Positions 1-10,088 of a stretch of DNA of 44,312 bases are shown in pieces. The stretch is from Flavobacterium pectinovorum. Lineage in GTDB: Bacteria; Bacteroidota; Bacteroidia; Flavobacteriales; Flavobacteriaceae. The notes beneath the pieces are model-generated. The model searched no databases and was not told the origin of the DNA. It worked only from the letters and a program-made list of their open reading frames with translations. Positions within the stretch are counted from its first letter, which is position 1. Each line of letters starts with the position of its first letter. The position numbers and the translations under genes were made by a program. Where the stretch lies: contig NZ_JAFEVZ010000020.1 in the NCBI RefSeq assembly GCF_022802975.1, forward strand, positions 1 through 44,312. Direction: 5' to 3'.

Positions 1-1
1 G

Positions 2-151
2 ATACAGCGCACAGCCCGGCCCAGAGGGAAACGCCATAAGTATAAACACGGAAAAGGTCAAATCAAAGAAAGGATCTCTAAAGGATATCTGTTTTATAAT
101 TGCTCTAAACTGAGATCTTTTGGTTTTCAAAAGATGAACATTAATTTCTAA
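2..151 (+). CDS. Possible 3' end of an ORF cut by the window edge
   Basis: The frame starting at base 2 is open for 49 codons and stops at 149-151. The peptide is basic (it contains RTARPRGKRHKYKHGKG) and matches no family I recognise. The first 60 bases are clearly richer in G and C than the following 450, so something different ends here. It could be the tail of a gene to the left or a non-coding repeat. Confidence 0.2.
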   Translation: MQRTARPRGKRHKYKHGKGQIKERISKGYLFYNCSKLRSFGFQKMNINF

Positions 152-519
152 AATTATTAAATGATGTTTGATCGATTTTAAACTTTTAGATCTGTTTTTT
201 TATTAAAATCAACTTTGAAAATTAATTTCGGTGATTTTTTTTTTCATATATTTTTATGAGAAGAAACATTATTATTAAGGTTAGCAAATTTTTAATTAAA
301 TTATATTTTTTAATAAGCTTTAACGGTTAATGTTGTATATATGGGTTAAGTACGATGTCTTGTACAGATAAATAGTACTAAAGAATATAATTTGCATCGT
401 AAGATAAGTACTAATATTGTTTTTTTTATATAATTTAGATGCGGTATTTTTTTTATATTCAAAATTTAAGTGAAATATAATTGCCTTTTTTGAGATTATT
501 CAAAGAAATTCAATAGAGA
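152..519. other. AT-rich intergenic leader, no gene seen
   Basis: This stretch is extremely AT-rich, with long T runs and stop codons in all frames. I see no gene, tRNA or strong hairpin in it. It ends at the promoter of the sigma factor gene. Confidence 0.6.
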
Positions 520-550
520 TTTGTTGAAAACTTAAAAATACATAGATTTG
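520..550 (+). promoter_or_regulatory. Bacteroidetes-type promoter of the sigma factor gene
   Basis: TTTG at 520-523 is followed after 19 nt by TAGATTTG at 543-550, a full match to the Bacteroidetes primary sigma promoter (TTTG, N19, TAnnTTTG). Transcription should begin near 555, leaving a leader of about 30 nt before the TTG start codon. The sigma factor gene would therefore be read by the housekeeping polymerase. Confidence 0.6.
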
Positions 551-585
551 TTTTTTGTAGCATATTTGCTTTTTTATTACTTGCC

Positions 586-1149
586 TTGGAAATAGATATT
601 GTTTTTAAAGAACTTCAAAATCAAAATAAATCCGTTTATAAAAATGTGTTTAACCATTTTTATAGAGGGCTGGTTCTTTATGCGAACAATTTTTTATTCG
701 ATCAGCAAACCAGTGAAGATGTAGTGCAGGAAGTATTTATTTTGTTATGGGAAAATGCAAAAAATATAGAAATAAAATCTTCCCTGAAGGCTTATCTATA
801 TGCCATGGTGCGAAATAAATGTTTGAATTATCTTAAATCGGTTAAAATTACAGATGATTTAAATATAATCGATTTAAATTCAATGCTGGTTTTAGATGAA
901 GATTTAGATTTGATTTCTGAAGAAGAAAAGACAATTCTTTACAATCATATTCTAAAGATTATTGAAACTTTTCCTGAAAGTATGCAGCAGGTTTTTAAAC
1001 TTAAATTTATTGAAAATTATAAATATGAAGAAATTGCCGATGAATTGGGAATTTCTGTAAACACCGTCAAAACTCAGCTTAAAAGGGCTAAAGTAAAACT
1101 CAGTGAAGCATTGGTTATTTTATTGGCTTTATTATCCATTCATTCGTAA
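586..1149 (+). CDS. ECF RNA polymerase sigma factor, FecI-like
   Basis: A 187-aa extracytoplasmic-function sigma-70 factor. Region 2 is visible around residues 25-60 (the SEDVVQEVFILLWEN stretch that contacts core polymerase and the -10 element). Region 4, a helix-turn-helix with EEIADELGISVNTVKTQLKR, lies near residues 145-170. The start is TTG at 586. No ATG lies near it, the N-terminus aligns with the normal start of the family, and a good promoter sits 36 nt upstream. A FecR gene follows, then a SusC receptor with an STN domain. By family knowledge the sigma factor is held by FecR and released when the receptor binds its substrate, switching on the susC operon. Confidence 0.9.
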   Translation: MEIDIVFKELQNQNKSVYKNVFNHFYRGLVLYANNFLFDQQTSEDVVQEVFILLWENAKNIEIKSSLKAYLYAMVRNKCLNYLKSVKITDDLNIIDLNSMLVLDEDLDLISEEEKTILYNHILKIIETFPESMQQVFKLKFIENYKYEEIADELGISVNTVKTQLKRAKVKLSEALVILLALLSIHS

Positions 1150-1244
1150 GAAAGTTACTTTGTTTTTTTTGATTATTTAATTTTTTCTTCATTTTTTCTT
1201 AAACTTTTGTCACCCATTATTTAGTTTTGATTGTCTTAGTTTTA

Positions 1245-1261
1245 AATTACATTATGTAATT
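1245..1261. promoter_or_regulatory. Perfect 17-bp palindrome before fecR, possible operator
   Basis: AATTACAT, one T, then ATGTAATT form an 8-bp perfect inverted repeat 24 nt upstream of the fecR start. Its place between the sigma and anti-sigma genes would suit a regulator-binding site. The region is AT-rich, so chance symmetry is possible. Confidence 0.3.
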
Positions 1262-1284
1262 GTTAATTTAAAGAGATTCTGAAA

Positions 1285-2433
1285 ATGGAATTTAAACTGA
1301 TCATAAAAAAAATAAACGATACTCTTTCGCCGGAAGAAGAATCAATTTTTGATGTATGGTATAATGAATCTGTAGAGAATAGAGATTATTTTTTTAAAGT
1401 TAAGAATAACTATCAAAGCGAGATCGGGAATATAAATCTTGATGAAGCATGGAAAGTTGTTGATAGAAAAATCATTCCTGTAAAAAATAAAAATCAGTTT
1501 TACAAATATGCTGTTGCTGCATCAATAGCTTTATTGTTGGGTACAGGAATGTTTTATTTTTCGAAACCAAAAGAACAGATTATTCAGGTAGTTGAAAAAC
1601 CACAGGAAATTACTCCAGGAGGAAACAGGGGAATCCTGACACTTTCGAACGGAAAGCAAATTGTGCTTTCTGATATTTCCGCAAAAGATACTATTGCTCA
1701 AGAAGGAGAAAAAGAAGAAGTAACTATTAAGATGGATGAAAAAGGAGTTATCACCTATGTTATAAATCCGGATGCTGATGTTTCAAAAGCTGGTACTAAT
1801 TCATTTAATACACTTTCGACACCAACAGGAGGGCAATACAATATTGTTTTGGCAGATGGAACCAAAGTATATTTAAACACAGTTTCGTCTATTAAATATC
1901 CAACACAGTTTAATGGAGATCAAAGAATCGTAGAGTTAGAAGGAGAGGCTTATTTTGAAGTGGCTAAAAATAAAAACAAACCTTTTATCGTAAAATCAGG
2001 TAATCAGTCTATAGAAGTCCTTGGAACTCATTTTAATGTACATGCTTATAATAATGAAGCAATTATAAAAACTACTTTATTAGAAGGAAGTGTAGCGGTT
2101 TCTTATAAAAGTCAAAAAGCTATTTTAAAACCGGGACAACAATCAAATGTATCTGATGATTTTAACAGGATTGGTATTCGAAAAGTAGATACCGAAGCAG
2201 CAATTGCTTGGAAAAATGGCCGTTTTAAATTTGATAATGCTGACTTAAAATCGGTAATGAAACAATTAGAACGCTGGTACGGAATAAAAGTAGAATACCG
2301 TGGAGATGTATCAGATGTGAGGTTTAACGGAGGTACATTTATGAATAAAAATTTATCTGAGGTGCTAAAAGTACTTGAGCTTAGTAATATAAAATTTAAG
2401 GTCGAAGGAAAAACGATTATTGTATATCCCTGA
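1285..2433 (+). CDS. FecR-family anti-sigma factor
   Basis: A 382-aa inner-membrane anti-sigma factor. Residues 1-70 form the cytoplasmic, sigma-binding part. A single transmembrane helix spans about 74-92. The periplasmic FecR domain covers roughly 170-270 (LSTPTGGQYNIVLADGTKVYL, then VELEGEAYFEVAK), and a DUF4974-type C-terminal domain covers about 315-382. Length and order are normal for Bacteroidetes FecR. The gene lies 135 nt behind the sigma gene and is separated from susC by a hairpin. It should relay substrate occupancy of the SusC STN domain across the periplasm to the sigma factor. Confidence 0.92.
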   Translation: MEFKLIIKKINDTLSPEEESIFDVWYNESVENRDYFFKVKNNYQSEIGNINLDEAWKVVDRKIIPVKNKNQFYKYAVAASIALLLGTGMFYFSKPKEQIIQVVEKPQEITPGGNRGILTLSNGKQIVLSDISAKDTIAQEGEKEEVTIKMDEKGVITYVINPDADVSKAGTNSFNTLSTPTGGQYNIVLADGTKVYLNTVSSIKYPTQFNGDQRIVELEGEAYFEVAKNKNKPFIVKSGNQSIEVLGTHFNVHAYNNEAIIKTTLLEGSVAVSYKSQKAILKPGQQSNVSDDFNRIGIRKVDTEAAIAWKNGRFKFDNADLKSVMKQLERWYGIKVEYRGDVSDVRFNGGTFMNKNLSEVLKVLELSNIKFKVEGKTIIVYP

Positions 2434-2471
2434 TTTTAGATTTACCCGTTTATATTGAGATAATAAACAAA

Positions 2472-2508
2472 AACCAGAAGCAGTTACGATGCTTCTGGTT
2501 GTTAAAAA
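2472..2508 (+). terminator. Hairpin between fecR and susC
   Basis: AACCAGAAGCA (2472-2482) pairs perfectly with TGCTTCTGGTT (2490-2500) across a 7-nt loop. A weak A/T tract with TTTT follows. It is probably the terminator of the sigma-fecR unit, so susC would have its own, sigma-dependent promoter in 2510-2564. Confidence 0.65.
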
Positions 2509-2564
2509 TTTTATAGCCAGTATAAGTTGTTCACTATTGTTTAACTATAACTAAATGTAAATGT

Positions 2565-5500
2565 ATGAAATTTAATTTACAACCAAAAAAGCCTTACAAA
2601 AAACTCAAAAAAAAGATTCCCAATCTTGGTTTTTCAGCTCGTTTATGGATGTTAAGCGTACTGTTTATGCTATTGGCCGGTTATACCGGTAAAGCGCAGA
2701 CGATCAGTATTAACTTTAAAAATGCATCATTTGAAACGGTTTTGAAAGAAGTTGCAAAACAAGCTAATTATGAAGTTTTTTACACACAGAAACTGCTCAA
2801 GGATTCGAGCCCTGTAACAATTAATGTAAAGAATTCCGGTTTAAAAGAAACATTGAATCAAATTTTCAGTTCTCAAAATTTAAAATACTCACTTACCAAC
2901 CAGACTATTGTAGTGACTAAGGAGAAAGAAAAACCGGAAAGTTTGGGAAACGCATTAATCGATATCCGGGGAAAGGTCGTAAATAATAAAAGTGAACCTT
3001 TTCCAGGTGTATCGATTACTCTTGCAGGCACCAATAGAGTTAGTGTAACCGATTTTGACGGAAGCTTTACTTTTGATAAAGTACCCTCAAATGGTATAGT
3101 TGAATTTACTGGATTAACAATCGAGAAAAAATCTGTTGCTGTTGATGGACGTACCCAATTGACTGTTATTGTTGAAGATAAGGTTGCCGCAATGAAAGAA
3201 GTAGTAGTAACAGGTTTTCAAACTATTGCCAGAAGTAACTTTACTGGTGCGATTACCAAAGTAGATGAAAAAACATTAAATGAAAACATCAACGCTGATT
3301 TATCAAGTGCACTTGAAGGTCGTGTTGCAGGTTTGATGTTTCAGAAAAATCCAAGTGGAGCGGCGGCAGATAAACCAATTTTAAGGGGTATAGGTACTTT
3401 TTCTTCTGTTGAAGTAGGTTACAGTCCGCTTATAGTAATCGATGGTTTACCTACAGAATTGACTCTAAATGATATTAACCCTTATGATATAGAAAGCGTT
3501 GATGTTCTTAAAGATGCCGCAGCAGCTTCTATTTATGGTTCAAGAGCAGCAAATGGTATTATTGTTTTAACTACCAAAAAAGGAAATGGAAAATTAAAAG
3601 TAAGTATAAATGCAGATTTCTTTATGGCTGAAAAGCCAAATTTAAGAGATATGAATTATGCTTCTACAAGCGATATCATAGATCTTGAACAAGCTGTTTA
3701 TAACAGAGAAAGAGCCAGATTTGCCAACACTTCTACAATGTTTGCCAATTATGGAGACATCGGAAACAGCAGTATGAAATATTACAGTCCGCTTTACCAG
3801 CTTAACAGAAATCTGGAAGAAGGAAAAATCAGCAGTACTGATTATCAGAGCACCATGGCGCAATGGAGAAAAAACGACTACATAAAAGATTATCATGATA
3901 ATGTATGGCAGAATGAATTCAGACAGCGTTACAATATTGCGTTTTCCGGTAGTACAAGTAAACAGAATACTTATGTATCTTTAAACTATGACGAGTCAAA
4001 AAACCGTGTAAAATACAACGAAAGCAGAGCATTTAATCTTTATGCAAAAAGCAGTTTTCAAATCAATAATTGGTTAAATGCAACATTTGGAGTAAATGGA
4101 ACATACAGTAATGACGACGTAACCGATGGGGATTACAATGATTACCTTACCATTCAAAAAAGATACGAGCGCATTACCGATGACAATGGAGATCTTGTAC
4201 TGGCACCATTTGTAGGAATTAGAGATGGTTTTACTTCCAGCGGTGTTATTAATCCGGCTGTAGCCGAAAAATTAGCCAGTTTAAGCGGTTTTAAACCTAT
4301 GACTTTTAATGTTTTAAACTCGCTACAGGAAGGTATCGAAAAACAAAATTCATTAAGCTTAAGAGCATTTGCTAACATTAAAGCTAAAATTTGGAGAGGA
4401 TTAAGTTATAATGCGCAGTTTCAATATGAGGTAAGAAGAAACGATAATGAGCAATATTATGATATTAATTCATATAAAATGCGTTATGCCATTAATGGTT
4501 TAACAGGATATAATCCAGCTACAAATGTTTACACACCAGTAGAAGGTTTTTCTACAGGAGGACGTTACAAACAATCGAGTAGTCAGGCTACCAACTATTC
4601 TTTTAGAAATCAATTAGATTTTGCTGAAGAATTTGGAGAAGGCAAACATTCTATTAATGCTTTGGCTGGTTTTGAAATGCGTGAAACCTTTGTTCCAAGA
4701 ACAATCGAACAGCTGCGTTATGGTTATGACCCTGTAACACTTGCTTCTGCTGTATTGAATAATCTGGCATTAAGCCAAACGGGAGTTGCAAGTTATATAT
4801 TCGGAAATAATCGAACTCTTGCAGCTTTAGGAAGAACGCAGAAAGAAATATTACACCGTTATCTTTCCTTTTTTAGTACTGCGAGTTACACCTATTTATC
4901 AAAATATAACGTAACCGGAAGTTACCGTATAGACAGAGCCGATTTGTTTGGAGTAGATCCTAAGTATAAAAACCGTCCGTTATGGTCTGCAGGTTTAGGA
5001 TGGAATGTCAGCAATGAAGAATTTATGAAACCAGTAAAATGGGTTAGCATGCTAAAATTAAGAACAACTTATGGTGTTAACGGAAATATTGATCAAAGTA
5101 CAACTCCATACATTACTGCTACAAGAAGAAACGATAATTTATATCAATCTTTACAATATATTAATATTACAGGACAGCCAAATCCGATGTTAAGATGGGA
5201 GAAAACACAAAGTACTAACGTTGGTGTAGATTACAGTTTGTTTAGAGCGAAGTTAAATGGTAGTATTGATTTGTATCGTAAATACAGTACAGACTTATTG
5301 GCTACGACAGATTTAGATCCAACAGTTGGAGCTTTGACAAGAAGAATTAATGCCGGAGCTTTATTAAACAAAGGAGTCGAATTTAGTATTGGTTCTGAAT
5401 GGTACAATAATGGTAATTTCCGTGTTGCTTCTAATGTAATATTTGCGCATAACAAAACGACTGTAAAGAAAGTTACCAGAGCGCAGTCGACAGCTTCTGT

Positions 5501-6212
5501 GTTTGTTTCTTCACCGGGAGATTTTTTCGAAGAAAATGAATTATACAATAGTTTGTATGCTTATCAATATGGAGGAACAACTAATGGATATCCTTATGTT
5601 TTAGATGAGAACGGAAATCCGTCAATTACTTTCGATGCTAACGGAAATCCAATTTCTACAAGTATAAAAACAGTTACTAATCCGGATGCATTAGTAAATA
5701 TGGGAACTTTGATGCCAACTTACACAGGTTCATTATCACAGCGATTTTCGTATAAGCAATTCGATTTGAATTTCTTATTTGTTTTCTCTGGCGGAAATGT
5801 AATGCGTAAAGAAGTTTTGGCTATGGATTCTGATGCACTAAATCTTTCAGGTATTGCAGATCGTTATAATGCTGACAATCAAAATGGCAATACCCGTTTG
5901 TATGTAGATTTTGATGAAAGTGTTAGAAATTACGCAGGAACAATCAGCAGTCAATGGAAAAATTCAACGGCAAATGTGGTAGATGGAGATTATATCAAAC
6001 TTAGAAACATTTCGCTGGCTTATAATCTGCCAAAAACATTTGGTGCCAGAATGAATATTGCATCGGCTAAATTTACTTTTCAAATGAATAATATTTGGTA
6101 TTGGAGTGCAGCTGGAAATCGTATTGATCCGGAAGTTTACAGCGCGAACTCAGCTACACGTAATTTGCCATCGCCAAAAACGTATTTACTTGGATTTAAC
6201 CTTACCCTTTAA
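2565..6212 (+). CDS. SusC/RagA-family TonB-linked outer membrane transporter with STN domain
   Basis: A 1215-aa TonB-dependent transporter. After a long basic leader and signal peptide (to about residue 45, ending TGKAQ) come an STN signalling domain (about 46-118), a carboxypeptidase-regulatory-like fold (about 131-200) and the plug. The plug has the SusC signature DVLKDAAAASIYGSRAANGI. The rest is the 22-strand barrel. The STN domain marks it as a transducer that reports binding to the FecR protein encoded upstream. It forms an operon with susD (4 nt apart), a protease and a DUF3347-like gene. SusC/SusD pairs import glycans or peptides, and the linked protease makes a peptide or protein substrate more likely here. 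Confidence 0.95.
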   Translation: MKFNLQPKKPYKKLKKKIPNLGFSARLWMLSVLFMLLAGYTGKAQTISINFKNASFETVLKEVAKQANYEVFYTQKLLKDSSPVTINVKNSGLKETLNQIFSSQNLKYSLTNQTIVVTKEKEKPESLGNALIDIRGKVVNNKSEPFPGVSITLAGTNRVSVTDFDGSFTFDKVPSNGIVEFTGLTIEKKSVAVDGRTQLTVIVEDKVAAMKEVVVTGFQTIARSNFTGAITKVDEKTLNENINADLSSALEGRVAGLMFQKNPSGAAADKPILRGIGTFSSVEVGYSPLIVIDGLPTELTLNDINPYDIESVDVLKDAAAASIYGSRAANGIIVLTTKKGNGKLKVSINADFFMAEKPNLRDMNYASTSDIIDLEQAVYNRERARFANTSTMFANYGDIGNSSMKYYSPLYQLNRNLEEGKISSTDYQSTMAQWRKNDYIKDYHDNVWQNEFRQRYNIAFSGSTSKQNTYVSLNYDESKNRVKYNESRAFNLYAKSSFQINNWLNATFGVNGTYSNDDVTDGDYNDYLTIQKRYERITDDNGDLVLAPFVGIRDGFTSSGVINPAVAEKLASLSGFKPMTFNVLNSLQEGIEKQNSLSLRAFANIKAKIWRGLSYNAQFQYEVRRNDNEQYYDINSYKMRYAINGLTGYNPATNVYTPVEGFSTGGRYKQSSSQATNYSFRNQLDFAEEFGEGKHSINALAGFEMRETFVPRTIEQLRYGYDPVTLASAVLNNLALSQTGVASYIFGNNRTLAALGRTQKEILHRYLSFFSTASYTYLSKYNVTGSYRIDRADLFGVDPKYKNRPLWSAGLGWNVSNEEFMKPVKWVSMLKLRTTYGVNGNIDQSTTPYITATRRNDNLYQSLQYINITGQPNPMLRWEKTQSTNVGVDYSLFRAKLNGSIDLYRKYSTDLLATTDLDPTVGALTRRINAGALLNKGVEFSIGSEWYNNGNFRVASNVIFAHNKTTVKKVTRAQSTASVFVSSPGDFFEENELYNSLYAYQYGGTTNGYPYVLDENGNPSITFDANGNPISTSIKTVTNPDALVNMGTLMPTYTGSLSQRFSYKQFDLNFLFVFSGGNVMRKEVLAMDSDALNLSGIADRYNADNQNGNTRLYVDFDESVRNYAGTISSQWKNSTANVVDGDYIKLRNISLAYNLPKTFGARMNIASAKFTFQMNNIWYWSAAGNRIDPEVYSANSATRNLPSPKTYLLGFNLTL

Positions 6213-6216
6213 AAAA

Positions 6217-7641
6217 ATGAAACAGATATATATAACACTGCTTTCGTTCATGATGTTTACAGTATCATCATGCGAAGATTATACAGAGATTACACCAAAA
6301 GGAGCTTTAGTTATTGAAACACCCCAACAATTTCTGGAAATGGTATCGCTGCCAAACCGGGGTTATCCAATTAATAACTTTCAGTATTTATCAGACGATC
6401 AATGGATGAGGGAAGCAAACGTGATAGGAAGAACTCCAAACATCGATATTATCAATTTTACTTTTGATGAAACTACGGATAGGGTTTCTTTAATAAACAA
6501 TTCAAGTTTTTATAATCAGGCTTATACCTATATCAACAGATGGAATACGATTATTTCATTAGTTGATGAGAGCAAAGGAGATGAAAGCATAAAACAATTA
6601 GCTAAAGCAGAAGCCAAAATTTTTAGAGCCTACGATCACTTTTTGCTGATAAATACGTATGCTAAAGGCTATGATCCACAAACTGCCGCTACTGATGGAG
6701 GAATTTGTATCATGGATAAATTTGATTTAGAAGCACAGCCTTCAAAATCTACCGTTGCACAGGTTTATGATTTTATTCAAAAAGACATAGAAGATGCATT
6801 ACCGTATCTTAAGGAAAAACCACTTGACGTTTACCACCCGTCATTAGCATTTGCTTATGCATTTAAAGCTAAAGTTCATTTGTTTAAACGTGAAATTGCC
6901 AATGCTCAGGCAGCAGCAGAAAAATCATTAAGCTACAACAATCAAATATTTGATATGGTTGCTTATAGTGCACAAGGCGGACCAACTGTGCTTGCGGTTC
7001 CGGCAGCAAATAATATAGAAGTCTTGAGTTACCAGTATATGACGGGCTACACCGAGATGAATTTTGCACAAAGTTATATCATCAGTCCAGAGTTGCGAAC
7101 TTTATTTGGTACAAATGATGCACGTTTTAATTTGTTTTTCAATTCAACAAGTACAACAAATCTAGATAAGGATTCAAATACTGCCTATTGGGCAACACAG
7201 CATACAAGATTCTTCTATTCGACAGTTGGAATGAAAACTACAGAAGTATACTTAATGCTTGCAGAATGTTATGCCAGGGATAATAAGTTAAATGAAGCAA
7301 TTACGGTTTTAAATACATTAAGAGCTAAACGTATTTTATCTGGTACCGTAAATTTAGAAGTTCCGCAAACAAGAAAGGAAACAATGGAACTTGTTGTAAA
7401 CGAACGCAGAAGAGAATTACTCTTAGGTTTTAACCGTTTTTTTGATTTAAAAAGATTAAATACGGAAACGGAATATGCAAAAACAATTACCAGAGTATTT
7501 CCAATTGTAAACAAAACTGTTCCGCAACAAACGTACACGTTACAGCCTAATTCGAGGTTATATATTGTTCCATTTCCTTTATCTGTGCTGCAAAAGAATC
7601 CTAAACTTACCTTGAACACAGACGAAAAGGTCCCATTTTAA
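6217..7641 (+). CDS. SusD/RagB-family outer membrane lipoprotein
   Basis: A 474-aa substrate-binding lid of the SusC transporter. The start chosen is the ATG at 6217, four bases after the susC stop. It gives a lipoprotein signal (LLSFMMFTVSSC, lipid-modified cysteine at residue 19). A longer reading from 6106 would overlap susC and lose the signal. The SusD tetratricopeptide region is visible (AKAEAKIFRAYDHFLLINTYAKGYDP), and the C-terminal RRRELLLGFNRFFDLKRL segment is typical of the family. It sits at the cell surface and closes over ligand bound in SusC. Confidence 0.93.
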   Translation: MKQIYITLLSFMMFTVSSCEDYTEITPKGALVIETPQQFLEMVSLPNRGYPINNFQYLSDDQWMREANVIGRTPNIDIINFTFDETTDRVSLINNSSFYNQAYTYINRWNTIISLVDESKGDESIKQLAKAEAKIFRAYDHFLLINTYAKGYDPQTAATDGGICIMDKFDLEAQPSKSTVAQVYDFIQKDIEDALPYLKEKPLDVYHPSLAFAYAFKAKVHLFKREIANAQAAAEKSLSYNNQIFDMVAYSAQGGPTVLAVPAANNIEVLSYQYMTGYTEMNFAQSYIISPELRTLFGTNDARFNLFFNSTSTTNLDKDSNTAYWATQHTRFFYSTVGMKTTEVYLMLAECYARDNKLNEAITVLNTLRAKRILSGTVNLEVPQTRKETMELVVNERRRELLLGFNRFFDLKRLNTETEYAKTITRVFPIVNKTVPQQTYTLQPNSRLYIVPFPLSVLQKNPKLTLNTDEKVPF

Positions 7642-7646
7642 TTCAA

Positions 7647-10088
7647 ATGAAGAAATTATCTATAATACTAATCATGTTGCTGGCCACGCAGCAGCATGGT
7701 TTTTCACAAAATACGGCAGAAAAAAAAGCAGATAGCACCAGTACGCAGCCAAAAGGAATGCAGGCTTATAACAAAGTAATTACCGATAAAGCTAAAAGTA
7801 AAATTGGTCTTTTTGTTGTTAATCAGGTAGATACTAAGTTTTATTTTCAGATTCCGGACAGTTTGTTTAACCGTTATATGCTAGTTGTAACGCGATATCT
7901 TTCTACTCCTGAAGGTTTTGGACGTTTTGGTGGTGAGAAAGCCAATGAGCAGACTATTTACTTTGAAAAAGGAGCTAACAATACCGTTTTTTTAAGATCA
8001 TTGCAATACAAGCAGGATGTCCGTAACGCAGATTCGATGCTGGCAAAAGCATTGGCAGGAAGTAACGAAAATCCAATTGTTGCTGCTTTTCCAATAAAAA
8101 CAACCAATCCTGATACAGGAAATGTGGTGATTGATGTAACTGATGTTTTCAAAAAAGATAATGCAATGTTCTCTTTGGAAAGCAAAGAAAAAACAGAAAA
8201 AAAATTAACTGCTCTTGCCGATGATAAATCTTTTATAGAATCGATAGATGCATATCCTATTAACATTGAAGTAAAAACTACGAAGACGTACACCAACAGT
8301 ACAGCAAGTAGCGGAACTGCAACATTGAGATTTAATACCTCGATTGTACTGCTTCCAAAAACGCCAATGCGAAAACGTTTTGCGGATGAGAGAGTAGGTT
8401 TTTTTGCCAATAAATATGTTTTGTTTGATGATGAACAGCAGCGTGCCCAAACAAAATACATTATTCAGCGTTATCGCCTGGAACCAAAAGACAAAGACAT
8501 CAAAAAATACCTTAAAGGAGAATTGGTTGAGCCAAAAAAACAAATCGTTTATTATATTGATCCGGCAACACCAAAAAAATGGAGACCTTACTTAATTGCA
8601 GGAATCAACGACTGGCAGAAAGCTTTTGAAGCTGCCGGTTTTAAAAATGCTATTGTTGGTAAGGAGTGGCCTGAAAATGATCCTACGATGAGTTTAGAAG
8701 ATGCAAGATATTCAGTAGTAAGATATCTTGCATCTGAAACGCCAAATGCTTACGGTCCGAGAATTAGTGATCCAAGAAGTGGGGAAATAATCGAGAGCCA
8801 CGTGGGCTGGTATCATAATGTGATGAAATTAGTTCAAAGATGGTATATGATTCAGGTAGGACCTTTAGATCCAAAAGCCAGAAAAATGCACTTAGATGAT
8901 GAGTTAATGGGACAGTTAATTCGTTTTGTTTCTTCTCATGAAATAGGGCATACCATTGGTTTGCGTCATAACATGGGGGCGAGCAGCGCTACTCCGGTAG
9001 AAAAACTTCGTGATAAAAATTGGGTTGAAGCAAATGGTCATACGGTTTCTATTATGGATTATGCTCGTTTTAATTATGTAGCACAGCCGGAAGACAATAT
9101 TGGTCCTGCGGGAATCTATCCACGTATTGGAATGTACGATAAATGGGCTGTTAAATGGGGTTATAGCTATCTTCCAAACACTAAAGATGAATTTGAAGAA
9201 GAAAAAATTCTCACCAAAATGACGACAGACAGCCTTACCCTTAATCCTAAATTGTGGTTTGGAGGCGAAGGAAAAGACGAAGATCCACGAAGCCAGTCAG
9301 AAGACCTTGGTGATGACGCAGTACTAGCAAGTGATTACGGAATAAAAAACTTAAAACGTGTTGTACCAAATCTTGTAGAATGGACGTACGAGCCAAACGA
9401 TGCATATAACAATTTAGAAGATATGCACAAAGCGGTTGTAGGACAATATTCAAGGTATTTGTATCATGTGCTGAAATATATAGGCAATAACTACGTAACA
9501 AAAAGAACTGTTGAAGAAAAAGGTATCGTAAAACAGCCTGTACCTAAAGCAAAAGTAAAAGCAGCCATCGATTATGTGGGAAGACAATTGTTTGTAGCTC
9601 CTCTCTGGATGTATCCACAAAAAATTGATGAGCTTATTGCTTTAAAAACAGAAGATCAGATTTCAGACCAGCAAAATCAGGTATTAAACATATTGTTGAG
9701 TTCAGGTATTCTTTATAATATCAGCCTTAAAGCAATGCAGTTTGAAGGTGCTTATACAGTACCTGAGTTTTTAAATGACGTACAGCAAACCGTATGGGTA
9801 AAATTTACTGGTGACGCAAAACAGGATTTTTACAGACGAGCTTTGCAACGCAGCTATATTGATAAGCTTTACTTGTTGTTATTACCTAAAGAAGCAGAAG
9901 GTGCCAGAGCTTTAAATACAGCCCAACGTAGTGATGTAAGATTATATACTAAACAGCATCTTTTAAAATTAAGAACAGATGTTACAAAATTAATGAATGC
10001 ATCAACAGGATTAAACAAAGAACATTTTGAAAGTATTTTGATAGAAATAGACAAAATCACTTCAAAACTAAATAAAACAGATATATGA
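7647..10088 (+). CDS. Secreted zinc-dependent metalloprotease (met-zincin, DUF5117/DUF4953 type)
   Basis: An 813-aa protease with a signal peptide (MKKLSIILIMLLATQQHGFSQ). The zinc site HEIGHTIGLRH starts at residue 431 and fits HExxHxxGxxH, with a following SIMDY methionine turn. The N-terminal half matches the DUF5118/DUF5117 arrangement and the region around the zinc site the DUF4953 met-zincin domain. It begins 5 nt after susD, and its stop overlaps the next start (ATGA), so the four genes are very likely translated from one message. It probably cleaves a protein or peptide that the SusCD pair then imports, or processes a component of that system. The substrate cannot be read from the sequence. 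Confidence 0.9.
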   Translation: MKKLSIILIMLLATQQHGFSQNTAEKKADSTSTQPKGMQAYNKVITDKAKSKIGLFVVNQVDTKFYFQIPDSLFNRYMLVVTRYLSTPEGFGRFGGEKANEQTIYFEKGANNTVFLRSLQYKQDVRNADSMLAKALAGSNENPIVAAFPIKTTNPDTGNVVIDVTDVFKKDNAMFSLESKEKTEKKLTALADDKSFIESIDAYPINIEVKTTKTYTNSTASSGTATLRFNTSIVLLPKTPMRKRFADERVGFFANKYVLFDDEQQRAQTKYIIQRYRLEPKDKDIKKYLKGELVEPKKQIVYYIDPATPKKWRPYLIAGINDWQKAFEAAGFKNAIVGKEWPENDPTMSLEDARYSVVRYLASETPNAYGPRISDPRSGEIIESHVGWYHNVMKLVQRWYMIQVGPLDPKARKMHLDDELMGQLIRFVSSHEIGHTIGLRHNMGASSATPVEKLRDKNWVEANGHTVSIMDYARFNYVAQPEDNIGPAGIYPRIGMYDKWAVKWGYSYLPNTKDEFEEEKILTKMTTDSLTLNPKLWFGGEGKDEDPRSQSEDLGDDAVLASDYGIKNLKRVVPNLVEWTYEPNDAYNNLEDMHKAVVGQYSRYLYHVLKYIGNNYVTKRTVEEKGIVKQPVPKAKVKAAIDYVGRQLFVAPLWMYPQKIDELIALKTEDQISDQQNQVLNILLSSGILYNISLKAMQFEGAYTVPEFLNDVQQTVWVKFTGDAKQDFYRRALQRSYIDKLYLLLLPKEAEGARALNTAQRSDVRLYTKQHLLKLRTDVTKLMNASTGLNKEHFESILIEIDKITSKLNKTDI

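Noticed and set aside
6106..6216. N-terminal extension of susD
   Set aside because: It overlaps susC and would hide the lipoprotein signal peptide.
7958..8543. Two long minus-strand ORFs inside the protease gene
   Set aside because: They are antisense shadows of a well-supported protease and have no recognisable domains.
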